A DNA stretch of 64,000 nucleotides. Source: Marisediminitalea lipolytica. Lineage in GTDB: Bacteria; Pseudomonadota; Gammaproteobacteria; Enterobacterales; Alteromonadaceae. The DNA lies in assembly GCF_001758465.1 (NCBI RefSeq), contig NZ_MJIC01000009.1:248001-312000 (forward strand), read 5' to 3'. The translations under genes and the position numbers were made by a program. Below the pieces are notes generated by a model that saw only the letters and a program-made list of their open reading frames with translations, was not told where the DNA came from and did no database searches. This document shows, one piece after another, positions 43,731 through 52,851 of this stretch (positions within the stretch are counted from its first letter, which is position 1; each line of letters opens with the position of its first letter).

Positions 43731-45392
43731 ATGACAACCAATAATATCGAAGACAAATCCCGCCGTGCCGTTATAAAAGCGGTTGGTGCCGGGATGCTAC
43801 TAACAGGAATGAGCGTGCACGCAAAGGCGAAAGGACCCGTGGTTGAAACCCAGTACGGAAAGCTGGAAGGCTTTACCCGTGGCAATGTTAACTGCTTTTA
43901 TGGGATTCGTTATGGTCAGCCGATTGCCGGTAAAAACCGGTTTAAGCCACCACAACCGGTAAAAGCCTGGTCGGGCGTTAAGAAAGCCGATACCTTTGCC
44001 AATTCCTCACCACAGCAGCCTTCATCAGGCGGCGGCAGAACGCCAGTGGGCGTTGCGTTTGCCGACGACCCTTCGGTTTCCCGCGGTGATGATTGTTTAG
44101 CACTTAATGTGTGGGCACCTGCCAATGTTAAAGGCAAGCTGTCGGTGATGGTGTGGTTCCATGGCGGTGGCTTTTCTGGCGGCAGTGGTTCATCGCCCCT
44201 CACCAATGGCACTAATCTGGCCGGTCGCGGTGATGTGATTGTGGTCACCGTTAATCATCGTTTGGCAGCCTCGGGCTATGTTGATTTTTCACGGGTACTG
44301 GGCGGTGATTTCGCTGACTCAGATAACCTGGGAACCAAAGACATGGTGGCCGCCCTTAAATGGGTGAATACCAATATCGAAGCGTTCGGCGGTGATACTG
44401 ACCGGGTTATGATTTTTGGTGAATCCGGCGGCGGCTGGAAGGTGTCTACCCTGATGGGCGTGCCATCTGCAAAAGGCCTGTTCCAGCGAGCGGCTATTCA
44501 AAGTGGCCCGTTGTTAAGCTTTATGAGCCAGGAAGAAGCCGACAAAGTCGCCAACATTATGCTCGAAGAATTAGGGGTAACCAAAGAAACCGCACATAAA
44601 ATCCATGATATGTCTTTCGAGGATATTGTGGCGGCCGAGAAACGCGCCAGTGCCCGTTTTAGCCGCGCTGCCCCGGGCTTTCCAGCTGGCTTCTGGCCGG
44701 TAGTAGATGGCGAATTTATTGTCGATCATGTATTTGACCCGGTAGCCAATGCCTCAGCTAAAGGGGTGTCGTTACTTATTGGCCAGACAGGCACCGAAAT
44801 GAGCTTGTTTATGATCCCGGATAAGGCCGCATATAACCTTACCGACGAGCAATTGGACGCCCGCGTTACCGCCAAGTTTGGTGAGCAGTATGCGCCAACG
44901 GTTTTAAGTAGTTATCGCCAGGCTTTTGCCGGTAAAACACCGTCTTTCCTGTGGTTCAGAATGATCTCTGATGCCGTTATGGGCACTCTGTTAGTGGCCA
45001 TTGCCGATGCCAAAATGGTCCCTGGCGGTGCGCCGGTGTATACCTACCGGTTTGAGATGGAATCGCCGATTATGGAAGGTAAACTCTACTCACCGCATAC
45101 CCTGGAAATTCCGTTTGTGTTTGATACCGCAAATGAGGAAGGTAAAGTGATTACCGGCGGCGGTGAAGAGGTGAAAAAGCTGGCGTCGGATATTTCCAGT
45201 GCCTGGGTACAGTTTGCTAAAACCGGTAACCCATCGGTTGCTGCGCTGCCAGCCTGGCCTGAATATTCCACTGCTAACCGTGCTACCATGCATCTTGATG
45301 TGCAAAGCAAGGCAGGCACCTATATGCCGGTGGATGTGATTCCGATTATGCATGAGCTGGTGTTTAACCAGCGGGTAAACTTTTTCGGCTAA
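43731..45392 (+). CDS. type-B carboxylesterase, exported
   Basis: A 553-residue COesterase-family protein with a Tat-like leader (SRRAVIKAVGAGMLL), GIRYGQPIAGKNRFKPP, the oxyanion HGGGFSGGS, the nucleophile elbow FGESGGG and the late triad histidine in SPHTLEIPF. It hydrolyses an ester in the periplasm; the substrate is unknown. It follows the Abhydrolase_10-like gene closely and ends at a perfect terminator shared with the convergent carotenoid oxygenase gene. Confidence 0.9.
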   Translation: MTTNNIEDKSRRAVIKAVGAGMLLTGMSVHAKAKGPVVETQYGKLEGFTRGNVNCFYGIRYGQPIAGKNRFKPPQPVKAWSGVKKADTFANSSPQQPSSGGGRTPVGVAFADDPSVSRGDDCLALNVWAPANVKGKLSVMVWFHGGGFSGGSGSSPLTNGTNLAGRGDVIVVTVNHRLAASGYVDFSRVLGGDFADSDNLGTKDMVAALKWVNTNIEAFGGDTDRVMIFGESGGGWKVSTLMGVPSAKGLFQRAAIQSGPLLSFMSQEEADKVANIMLEELGVTKETAHKIHDMSFEDIVAAEKRASARFSRAAPGFPAGFWPVVDGEFIVDHVFDPVANASAKGVSLLIGQTGTEMSLFMIPDKAAYNLTDEQLDARVTAKFGEQYAPTVLSSYRQAFAGKTPSFLWFRMISDAVMGTLLVAIADAKMVPGGAPVYTYRFEMESPIMEGKLYSPHTLEIPFVFDTANEEGKVITGGGEEVKKLASDISSAWVQFAKTGNPSVAALPAWPEYSTANRATMHLDVQSKAGTYMPVDVIPIMHELVFNQRVNFFG

Positions 45393-45414
45393 GCCAAAGA
45401 CCATCACTTGTTCT

Positions 45415-45443
45415 GAAAAGCTGAGAGTAATTCTCAGCTTTTC
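45415..45443. terminator. bidirectional terminator between convergent genes
   Basis: GAAAAGCTGAGA (45415-45426) and TCTCAGCTTTTC (45432-45443) form a perfect 12-bp stem with a 5-nt loop and A/T-rich outer ends that serve both directions. Confidence 0.9.
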
Positions 45444-45462
45444 TGCTTGTGCGTGGCAAAAT

Positions 45463-46959
45463 TTATATCACCGCGCCATGAAATCCCATTGGCATGTAGT
45501 TGTCGAGCTTTACCCAGGCAACCGGACCATCGCTGACATGCTGCGCATTAAACACCATGCAGTAGGTGGCACCTTCCTTAAAATTAAGTGCGGTATTTAC
45601 CAGATATCCTTCGCCGGGCTTATTGCCGGTTGGAATAAACAGCGGTTCTTCGGTTAAAAAGTCATTTCCCAGCCGGTGCAAATCCAGCACGCCACTCTCG
45701 GTATTAAGCGCAGCAATACTGTTGTAATCTGCTCTGCCGGCGGTGTTAGCGGCATACACGCCAAACTGTTGTGCCGTAGGTTTGCCGGTAAAGCGCCCGT
45801 CAAACTGCACAAACTCCATCTCGTGATTAGTACTTTGCAATCGCGCGGTGTTAGCCGATAAGTCGATATGAATCTGCGCAGCAGTGCTTCTGTGGTGCTG
45901 CTGTGCCTGCTCTGCAATGACGGAATTTACGCCATTGAGCATAACATCAGCATTATTGTACCAGCAGGCGTTAACCACAAGTTGCTGGCCCTGTTGCCAG
46001 GCATTACCAAAATGAAATACAAAGCCGCTGTCAAAGGGCACCTGCATCACCGGGGTCAGGGTATTTTTATCAATCACCAATAACTGGCCGGGTTGGTCTT
46101 TATGCCATTGCATACTATCGATAAGCGTTTCGGCGCCGTGTTGTTTGGTAATGGGCGGAAAATAGAAAATAAGATGGTTATCGGTCACGGCAAAATCGTG
46201 TACGTAACTTGCGGGTGCCGACACCATTTTATACTGCAGAAGTTTACCCTGAGAATTAAGCTGATAAATGACCATCGCTGGCTGACCAAAAAAAGAGAGA
46301 TCGCCAAAATTCCATATATTGCCAAATCGGTCCGCATGGGGGTGGGCTGAAAAGGGCACGCCATCCAGTGCGTTATCCAGTGAAACCTGGCCTTTGGTCT
46401 CCAGCGTGGTTGGGTCAAGATTGTAAGGCATAGCGGCTTCCCACAATGCCCATAAGTCGCCGTTAACCGGGAGTAGTGCAATGTTTGCGGTATTCACGGT
46501 TTCTGCACTCTTGGAAGGTCTGGCGTTTTCAATCACCGAACCGGCACCGTTATACAAAAAACGCCCGGCGCGGCTTTCGGCATTAAATTTCTTGGTTCGC
46601 ACAAAACGCCCTGAATGCGTAACGGCCTGCTTGCCAAAGGCATAGCGATGAACAAAACCGTCACCGTCAAACCAGTGGGTATAGCGCTGGTTACCCAGCA
46701 CCGCTCGTGCCGGGCCATTTCGGTAAAACTGCCTGCCGACCAGCGCATCAGGTAGTTTGCCCTGCCAGGTAAATTCGCGCGGCGCAATATCTGCCGATAA
46801 ACCCTCCCATCCGCGCAATATCGGGTTAGCTTTTAACTGGCGTTTAAACTGCTGGTAATAGGATTCGTTGTCGGCAGCCAGGGCATTAAAGCCGGCGCTG
46901 CTGACCAGCGCTCCGCAGGCCGCCATGCTCATATTTTTAAGAAAATCGCGACGATCCAT
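45463..46959 (-). CDS. Tat-exported carotenoid/lignostilbene oxygenase family protein
   Basis: The 498-residue protein has a Tat signal (MDRRDFLKNMSMAACGALV... to NALA) and the carotenoid cleavage oxygenase beta-propeller. Four iron-ligand histidines can be placed: H206 in AHPHAD, H254 in VHDFAVT, H316 in FHFGNAW and H494 near the C-terminus in GFHGAVI. The family cleaves C=C bonds of carotenoids, stilbenes or lignin dimers; periplasmic members are uncommon. The DUF2141 gene lies six bases upstream on the same strand. Confidence 0.9.
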   Translation of the reverse strand: MDRRDFLKNMSMAACGALVSSAGFNALAADNESYYQQFKRQLKANPILRGWEGLSADIAPREFTWQGKLPDALVGRQFYRNGPARAVLGNQRYTHWFDGDGFVHRYAFGKQAVTHSGRFVRTKKFNAESRAGRFLYNGAGSVIENARPSKSAETVNTANIALLPVNGDLWALWEAAMPYNLDPTTLETKGQVSLDNALDGVPFSAHPHADRFGNIWNFGDLSFFGQPAMVIYQLNSQGKLLQYKMVSAPASYVHDFAVTDNHLIFYFPPITKQHGAETLIDSMQWHKDQPGQLLVIDKNTLTPVMQVPFDSGFVFHFGNAWQQGQQLVVNACWYNNADVMLNGVNSVIAEQAQQHHRSTAAQIHIDLSANTARLQSTNHEMEFVQFDGRFTGKPTAQQFGVYAANTAGRADYNSIAALNTESGVLDLHRLGNDFLTEEPLFIPTGNKPGEGYLVNTALNFKEGATYCMVFNAQHVSDGPVAWVKLDNYMPMGFHGAVI

Positions 46960-46965
46960 GATGTG

Positions 46966-47373
46966 CTACTCCATGTTAATCGTAATAGACATATCATCTT
47001 CGCCAACGGTAAAACGGATGGCATCGAATGACGGCGGACCCATCAGGTGCGGATTAGTGCTAAAGCCATAGGGCTCGGTAGGTATGCCCATCATATTTGA
47101 GTTTAAGGTACGGTTAGCGTCGAGATCCTGAAACGCCATAACGCTGTAGTCACCGGCGGGCAAATCGGCCAGCACAGCGGTTTGATTGCTTTTGTATACA
47201 CGGATAATCTGGCTTTGAAATGCCTGCTTTTGCGTGAAGGCATCGGCAGAATTGTAGGCGGCTATATACAATTCGCCGCGGAGTGAACTGATATCGCTGA
47301 ACACAATCTCGACGTTTGCTGCAGTGGCACTGATACAGTATAAAGAGGTTAGTGCGGGTAACAGGGTTTTCAT
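46966..47373 (-). CDS. DUF2141 family exported protein
   Basis: A 135-residue protein with a signal peptide (MKTLLPALTSLYC... to ATA) and the DUF2141 pattern: VLADLPAGDYSVMAFQDLDANRTLNSNMMGIPTEPYGFS. The family is periplasmic, of unknown function, and often neighbours carotenoid-type oxygenases or desaturases. ATG 47373 is chosen because GGAGAG precedes it. It is the first gene of the operon with the oxygenase and diverges from the two-component genes. Confidence 0.85.
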   Translation of the reverse strand: MKTLLPALTSLYCISATAANVEIVFSDISSLRGELYIAAYNSADAFTQKQAFQSQIIRVYKSNQTAVLADLPAGDYSVMAFQDLDANRTLNSNMMGIPTEPYGFSTNPHLMGPPSFDAIRFTVGEDDMSITINME

Positions 47374-47426
47374 GGTAACTCTCCGTAAGTGATGTAAGCT
47401 CACTTTACGAAACGCACTCACGGATA

Positions 47427-47475
47427 ACAGGTGCCAAAAGTCATGCATGGTAAAATCATGACTTCTGGCACCTGT
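47427..47475. promoter_or_regulatory. 19-bp inverted repeat between DUF2141 and two-component genes
   Basis: The arm at 47427-47445 (ACAGGTGCCA-A-AGTCATG, 19 nt with its neighbours) and the arm at 47457-47475 are inverted repeats matching at 18 of 19 positions around an 11-nt centre. Placed between divergent promoters, it is a good candidate binding site for the adjacent NarL-type response regulator. Confidence 0.6.
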
Positions 47476-47531
47476 CGGACTGCTTCAGGGCAGATACTGT
47501 TCAGACCCAGGGAAAATCAGGGCACAACTAC

Positions 47532-48665
47532 ATGAAATCCACCGAACGAAATCGTACCTTATTACTGGCCGGCGTGCTGGGCTGGCTGGCCGTTATGCTG
47601 ATTACCCGCGAACGGGCCGAATTCGCCGGCGCCACGCTGGCCTATTATGGCGGCTTTGGTTTGTTTCTCGGCGGCTTTTTGCTGATCAACCTTAGCGATA
47701 GAGTTACCGCTAACCATCGTTTATCTTTGCTGTTAATGCTGGTTCAGGTGTGCGGTTTCTTTGCAGTGTTTATTACCTGCCAGTCAACCGACGCCCTCAT
47801 CCTGCTGGTGATTTTTGCCGGGCAATTACCCTTTTTTGTGAACCGTCATCAGGCGATCATTACCCTGCTGGCCATTAACGGTATTGCTTTTTTGCTGTAC
47901 CACGTGGGGTGGAATCAGGGGCTGTCTCCATCGCTTATCGCTATTGCCTTAAACCTGGCATTTCAGTGTTTTTCGCTTACGGTGGCGGATATTGCCGTAC
48001 GGGAAAGCAAGGCCCGTTTGGCGTTGGAACAGGCGAATGCCGAACTGATGTCCACCCGGGCGTTACTGGAGCAGGCATCGCGCCAGTCTGAGCGGCTGAA
48101 GCTGAGCCGTGATCTGCACGATATTTGTGGTCACCAGCTTACCGCTCTGCTACTCAATCTGGAGTTTTTAAGTCAGACGGTGCCCGCAGAAAAACAGTCT
48201 GACGTTAATGAAACCAAAGCTATCGCCAAAGATTTGTTGGAACAGATCCGCAGTGTGGTACGGGAAAACAAACAAAGCGCGCAGCTTGACCTGAACGCCG
48301 CTATCGATTCTTTGTTCAGCCATTTACCTCAGGTATCGGCCAGGTTTGAACGGCGGTTAAGCGGTCCTTTACAGTCGAGTCATCACGCTGAAGTATTATT
48401 ACGAATCTGTCAGGAAGCTGTGAGCAACGCTTTGCGCCACGGTAACGGAAAAGATTTGATTATTGCCCTTGAGCAGGATGAAGAATCTCTCACTATGACC
48501 GTGAGCAATTCGTTTTCCGGCTCGCCAGCTGCTTCGGACGGCTCGGGCCTGGCCAATATGCGCGAGCGTGCCGCGCAGCTGGATGGTGCTGTCACACTAA
48601 CCTCAGACCATCAGATTTGGACAGTCACCGTCAGTCTCCCCTACAAGGAACAACAATATGATTAA
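47532..48665 (+). CDS. sensor histidine kinase (NarL/DesK type)
   Basis: A 377-residue kinase with five or six membrane helices in residues 10-155, a coiled-coil linker, a HisKA_3 dimerisation box with phosphorylated H196 in SRDLHDICGHQ, and an HATPase domain with EAVSNALRHG (N box) and GSGLANMRERA (G box). The absence of a large periplasmic domain suggests sensing within the membrane, as in DesK. It overlaps the response regulator gene by eight bases. Confidence 0.92.
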   Translation: MKSTERNRTLLLAGVLGWLAVMLITRERAEFAGATLAYYGGFGLFLGGFLLINLSDRVTANHRLSLLLMLVQVCGFFAVFITCQSTDALILLVIFAGQLPFFVNRHQAIITLLAINGIAFLLYHVGWNQGLSPSLIAIALNLAFQCFSLTVADIAVRESKARLALEQANAELMSTRALLEQASRQSERLKLSRDLHDICGHQLTALLLNLEFLSQTVPAEKQSDVNETKAIAKDLLEQIRSVVRENKQSAQLDLNAAIDSLFSHLPQVSARFERRLSGPLQSSHHAEVLLRICQEAVSNALRHGNGKDLIIALEQDEESLTMTVSNSFSGSPAASDGSGLANMRERAAQLDGAVTLTSDHQIWTVTVSLPYKEQQYD

Positions 48666-49287
48666 GGTAGCTATTGCAGATGATCAACTTATGGTCCGTC
48701 AGGGTATTGCCAGTTTACTGTCGTTACGCCCGGATATCGTCATTAGCTGGCAGGCCGACAACGGTGAACAGGCGCTGGCCATGCTGGCCCAGCAACCCGT
48801 TGATATTCTGCTTACTGATATCCGTATGCCGGTAAAAAACGGCATCGAGACCGTGCAGGCAATGCGCGAGCGTGGCGACGAGACCAAAGTGATTGTGCTG
48901 ACGACCTTTGATGATCCGGGGTTATTTACCCAGGCTATGGCCGCTGGCGCCAACGGTTTTTTATTAAAGGATGTGGATACCGCTAAGTTGCATGATGCTA
49001 TTACTACCGTGTATGGCGGCGGTATGCTGGCAGAGCCGGTACTGTTAAATCAACTGAGTCAGGAGCAGCTTTCAACGTTTGCCGATCCGGATATCGAGCC
49101 GCTAAGCGAACGCGAACTGGATATTCTGAAACTGATCGCCGGTGGCTATTCCAACAAGGAAATCGCCGACACGGTGTTTCTGGCTGAAGGCACGGTGAAG
49201 AATCATGTGTCGAATATTTTGGCCAAATTACATACCCGGGACCGCACCCGCGCGGTATTAAAGGCGCTGAGCGCGCGACTCATTTAA
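48658..49287 (+). CDS. LuxR/NarL-family response regulator
   Basis: The 209-residue regulator has a receiver domain with D9-D10 and phosphoacceptor D54 (LLTDIRMP) and a C-terminal helix-turn-helix LSERELDILKLIAGGYSNKEIAD. It pairs with the overlapping kinase. Its likely target is the divergent DUF2141-oxygenase operon and possibly its own promoter through the inverted repeat between them. Confidence 0.94.
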   Translation: MIKVAIADDQLMVRQGIASLLSLRPDIVISWQADNGEQALAMLAQQPVDILLTDIRMPVKNGIETVQAMRERGDETKVIVLTTFDDPGLFTQAMAAGANGFLLKDVDTAKLHDAITTVYGGGMLAEPVLLNQLSQEQLSTFADPDIEPLSERELDILKLIAGGYSNKEIADTVFLAEGTVKNHVSNILAKLHTRDRTRAVLKALSARLI

Positions 49288-49585
49288 ACAATCGCCCTGA
49301 TATCAGGTTATGCCACCGTAAATTACTCTGTTTGCTTCAATAAATGGAGTACTTTGCGAGGTCGTTGGCCTATTGATGTTGGAGCCATGCCGGCAAACCC
49401 GGGCAGAGACGATAGTGCCTATACTATGCACACTCTGTCGTTTTAGCGGTCATAGGGCCTGGCTTAACGAGGTCGTTCAACTAACCTGTATACATCCTGT
49501 TAACATCTGCGCGGCAGTCGCCAGGCTGAATTGCTGGCAGTTTGAACCACATTGGCGTGTGTTTTGCTCCGGAAACAGATAAATA
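49288..49585. other. intergenic region, no gene seen
   Basis: About 300 bp separate the response regulator from the esterase genes. A 10-bp direct repeat CGAGGTCGTT occurs at 49357-49366 and 49468-49477. A 69-residue frame here has no coding character I can support. Confidence 0.4.
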
Positions 49586-51226
49586 ATGTCTGTTTTCAAT
49601 CACCTTTCGCCACTACTAAGAAGAATCCACATTATGCAAAAAACGTTAATGTTGCCAATGCCTTTTAACCGTCTGGGCAAAACAGTCAGGTATGCCTCCC
49701 GCCTGGCGCTGGCCATTGTAGCCAGTGTCATGATGTCAGGGTGCGGGTCGGAACCTGCCGATCCGCTGGTAGTCGCAACTGCACAGGGTAAGGTTAAAGG
49801 CAGCCAGCAAAACTCGCTGCGTGTATTTAAAGGAATTCCGTTTGCAAAAGCACCCGTTGGCGAGCGCCGCTGGCAGGCGCCTGAGCCTGTCGAAGCCTGG
49901 GCAAACGTGCGCAGTGCCACGGAATTTGCGCCGGGTTGCAGTCAGACAATTCATCCAATCATGAGTAACCCGGGTCAGCCGGTCAGCGAAGACTGCCTGT
50001 ATCTTAACGTGTGGACGCCGGCGCAAAAGGCCGCCGATAATCTGCCGGTGGTGGTCTGGATACACGGTGGTGGTTTTTCCTATGGCTCCACCGCCATGTC
50101 ATTATTTGACGGTACAGCCATCGCAGAGCGCGACGTGGTGTTTGTAAGCATTGCCTATCGCCTGGGGCCGCTGGGCTTTTTCAGTCATCCGGAACTCTCC
50201 GCAGAATCAGAACATAATGCGTCAGGGAATTATGCGCTGATGGACCAGGTGGCCGGACTGAAGTGGGTACAGGAAAACATTGCGGCCTTTGGCGGAGACC
50301 CGCAAAAAGTCACTATCATGGGGGAGTCAGCCGGGGGAATGTCGGTGAGTTTAATGGCGCAAACGCCACTGGCCTCAGGACTGTTTCGCGGGGTTATCTC
50401 GCAAAGTGGTGCGTCGGTCGTCAATACCGGCATGATGGCAAGCCTTGCAGAGGCTGAACAAGCCGGGGTAACGCTGATGAAAAACGCCGGGGCATCGTCG
50501 CTGGCTGAGCTGCGTAAACTGCCTGCCGAAGTGATTGTCAATGCGGCCACGGCAACCAGTGGTTTTACCCGCAGCAGTTCCTGGCCAACCATTGATGGTT
50601 ACGTCATCACTAAAGATCCCACTGCACTCTATCAGCAGGGGGAGCAAAATGATGTGGCGTTGCTCATCGGACTTAACGAGTATGAAGGCGCGCTGTTTAA
50701 TACCATTAAAACGGCCGATGAATTTAAAGCCATGGTAAATCAGCGCTACGGTGATAAGGCTTCACAGGTGCTGGCCGCCTATCCGGCAGAAGATGATAAC
50801 CAGGCGGTTGCTTCTGCCATTGATTACGGCACCGACAGCACTTTTGCCATTCAGGCCTGGAGCTGGGCGCGCTTACAAAAGCGCCATGGTGATACGCCGG
50901 TATACTACTACCACTTCAACCACAATCCACCGGTGCGTCCCGGCGTACCTCAAGGTGCTATCCACGGTGCTGAACTGCCCTACATGTTAGGTACCCAGCA
51001 CACCCGCGACATTGGCTGGACTGCGGATGATAAAGCCATGTCGGCACTAATGATTAGTTACTGGACTAACTTTATTAAAACCTTAGATCCCAACAGCAGT
51101 AAATTGACGTCGTGGCCGGAGTACAACGAGCAGAGCGAGCAGGTCCTGCTGTTTGAAAATGGCGGTTCTATGGCGGTGACGCTACCGCATAAAACCCGTA
51201 TGACAGCTATAGACCCACTGCAATAA
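49586..51226 (+). CDS. type-B carboxylesterase lipoprotein
   Basis: A 546-residue COesterase-family protein (530 if ATG 49634 is used). After a hydrophobic segment comes a lipobox MMSGC with lipidated C53 of the long form. Family motifs are FKGIPFAKAPVGERRW, HGGGFSYGS, the elbow MGESAGG and the late histidine in GAIHGAELPYM. It is anchored to a membrane and cleaves esters of unknown nature. The next esterase follows after 21 bases in the same operon. Confidence 0.88.
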   Translation: MSVFNHLSPLLRRIHIMQKTLMLPMPFNRLGKTVRYASRLALAIVASVMMSGCGSEPADPLVVATAQGKVKGSQQNSLRVFKGIPFAKAPVGERRWQAPEPVEAWANVRSATEFAPGCSQTIHPIMSNPGQPVSEDCLYLNVWTPAQKAADNLPVVVWIHGGGFSYGSTAMSLFDGTAIAERDVVFVSIAYRLGPLGFFSHPELSAESEHNASGNYALMDQVAGLKWVQENIAAFGGDPQKVTIMGESAGGMSVSLMAQTPLASGLFRGVISQSGASVVNTGMMASLAEAEQAGVTLMKNAGASSLAELRKLPAEVIVNAATATSGFTRSSSWPTIDGYVITKDPTALYQQGEQNDVALLIGLNEYEGALFNTIKTADEFKAMVNQRYGDKASQVLAAYPAEDDNQAVASAIDYGTDSTFAIQAWSWARLQKRHGDTPVYYYHFNHNPPVRPGVPQGAIHGAELPYMLGTQHTRDIGWTADDKAMSALMISYWTNFIKTLDPNSSKLTSWPEYNEQSEQVLLFENGGSMAVTLPHKTRMTAIDPLQ

Positions 51227-51247
51227 CAAGCTGATAAGAGAACAACT

Positions 51248-52786
51248 ATGAAATGCATTGCCGCTTTACTATTACTCGCCGGTCTCACAGCTCACGCGAT
51301 GGCAGGCACAGTAGTGACCACTCATGCTGGTAAGCTCAGGGGGAAAACACTGGGTAACAATGTCGATGCTTTTCTGGGAATTCCTTATGCAGCAAGCACC
51401 GCTGGGGAGAATCGCTGGCGGCCACCTCAGCCGGTAACTAGTTGGCAGGGGGTTAAATCTGCCACTGACTTTGGTCCTGTCTGTGTGCAGCCAGAACCGG
51501 TGGAATTTGGCCCCTGGACCGACGAATTTCTGGCCCAGGGCAAGATGAGTGAAGACTGCTTGTCGCTGAATGTCTGGACCCCCGATACCAAAGCCAGATC
51601 GTTACCGGTGATGATATGGATCCACGGTGGCGGGCTAACCACAGGTTCATCGGATGTGCCTGTTTACGACGGCGCGCATCTGGCTGGCAAAGGCGTGGTT
51701 GTGGTATCCATCAACTATCGCCTGGGCGTGCTGGGTTTTCTGGCGCATCCTGAACTGGAAGCCGAAAATGGCTTCAGCGGTGAATATGGCCTGCTCGACC
51801 AGATTGCGGCACTTAAATGGGTACACAATAATATCGCCGGCTTTGGTGGTGATCCCGGCAACGTCACTATCGCCGGTCAGTCGGCCGGGGCTGCATCGGT
51901 TAAGCTACTGATGTCTACTCAGGCCTCCCGGGGGCTTTATCACAAAGCGATTATTCAAAGTGGGATTGGTTTATCCGGGTTTGCACCGCCGGGCAATTTT
52001 GAACGGGCGCTGCGTATTGGTGAGCAGCTGCAAAAAGACCTGAACGCCAGTAGTTTAAAGGCTTTGCGCGAATTACCTACTAACGAGGTGCTGGCAGCAG
52101 CGGCAAAGGTGAAATTACCTGGTGAAAGCGGCCGTATTCGTTTTTCGGTCCGTCAGGGGAAAACCTTTGGGGAGGATTTGTTGGATAACACCATTCCGGT
52201 ACTCACGGGGATCACCGGTGCAGAAGCCTCGGCATTCCGGCCAATGAAAACCTTAAGTAAAGCCGATTTTAACGCCTATGTAGAGCGACGTTATGGCGAA
52301 CTCGCCGAGCAATTTAAAGCGCTGTATACCAGCGATGATGATAACTACCTGAATGAGTCGCTGGCGTTACGTCGTGATGAAGGGCTGGTATCGACCAAAC
52401 TGCGTTTACAACAGCATGATGCCCCGCTGGTTGCCTATGGTTATCTGTTTGCCCACGAACCGCCAGGCGAGCCACAGGACTACGCGAGTTTTCACTCCGG
52501 CGAACTGCCCTATATGTTTGGCAATCTTGAACCTGGTGAGCGCCCTTATTCCGGTTATGACCAGACATTGTCTGACACCATGGTGAATTACTGGGTTGCC
52601 TTTATCAAAGCGAAATCCTTAAAAGGGAAGTTGTTGGACTGGCCGCTGCTTGATGACACTAACCAGATAATGGTGTTTGGCGAAAGCGGTGTTAAGTCGG
52701 TTCGGCCGCTGCTGAGTAAGGAAAAGCTGGCACTGTTTGAACGCCATTATCAAAACGGTGGTGAAGTAAAACTTATTGATTTGTAA
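51248..52786 (+). CDS. type-B carboxylesterase, secreted
   Basis: A 512-residue COesterase with signal peptide (MKCIAALLLLAGL... to AMA near 19). It has FLGIPYAASTAGENRWRPP, HGGGLTTGSSDVP, the elbow AGQSAGA and SFHSGELPYMFGNL with the triad histidine. It is clearly paralogous to the minus-strand esterase at 53937-55466: both share the unusual GGGLTTGSSDVPxY and AGQSAGAASV segments. The pair brackets another hydrolase gene. Confidence 0.9.
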   Translation: MKCIAALLLLAGLTAHAMAGTVVTTHAGKLRGKTLGNNVDAFLGIPYAASTAGENRWRPPQPVTSWQGVKSATDFGPVCVQPEPVEFGPWTDEFLAQGKMSEDCLSLNVWTPDTKARSLPVMIWIHGGGLTTGSSDVPVYDGAHLAGKGVVVVSINYRLGVLGFLAHPELEAENGFSGEYGLLDQIAALKWVHNNIAGFGGDPGNVTIAGQSAGAASVKLLMSTQASRGLYHKAIIQSGIGLSGFAPPGNFERALRIGEQLQKDLNASSLKALRELPTNEVLAAAAKVKLPGESGRIRFSVRQGKTFGEDLLDNTIPVLTGITGAEASAFRPMKTLSKADFNAYVERRYGELAEQFKALYTSDDDNYLNESLALRRDEGLVSTKLRLQQHDAPLVAYGYLFAHEPPGEPQDYASFHSGELPYMFGNLEPGERPYSGYDQTLSDTMVNYWVAFIKAKSLKGKLLDWPLLDDTNQIMVFGESGVKSVRPLLSKEKLALFERHYQNGGEVKLIDL

Positions 52787-52794
52787 CTGTAATT

Positions 52795-52826
52795 AACCGC
52801 TGGCGCGTTTAGCTCTGGCGGTTTTT
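52795..52826 (+). terminator. probable terminator after esterase
   Basis: AACCGC (52795-52800) pairs with GCGGTT (52818-52823), with some inner pairing, followed by five T. The stem is short. Confidence 0.5.
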
Positions 52827-52851
52827 CTGTTGTTTAAATAAGGATATAAGG

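Noticed and set aside
49373..49582. 69-residue frame before the lipoprotein esterase
   Set aside because: Cys- and Trp-rich random-looking product in an intergenic region; no upstream ribosome site.
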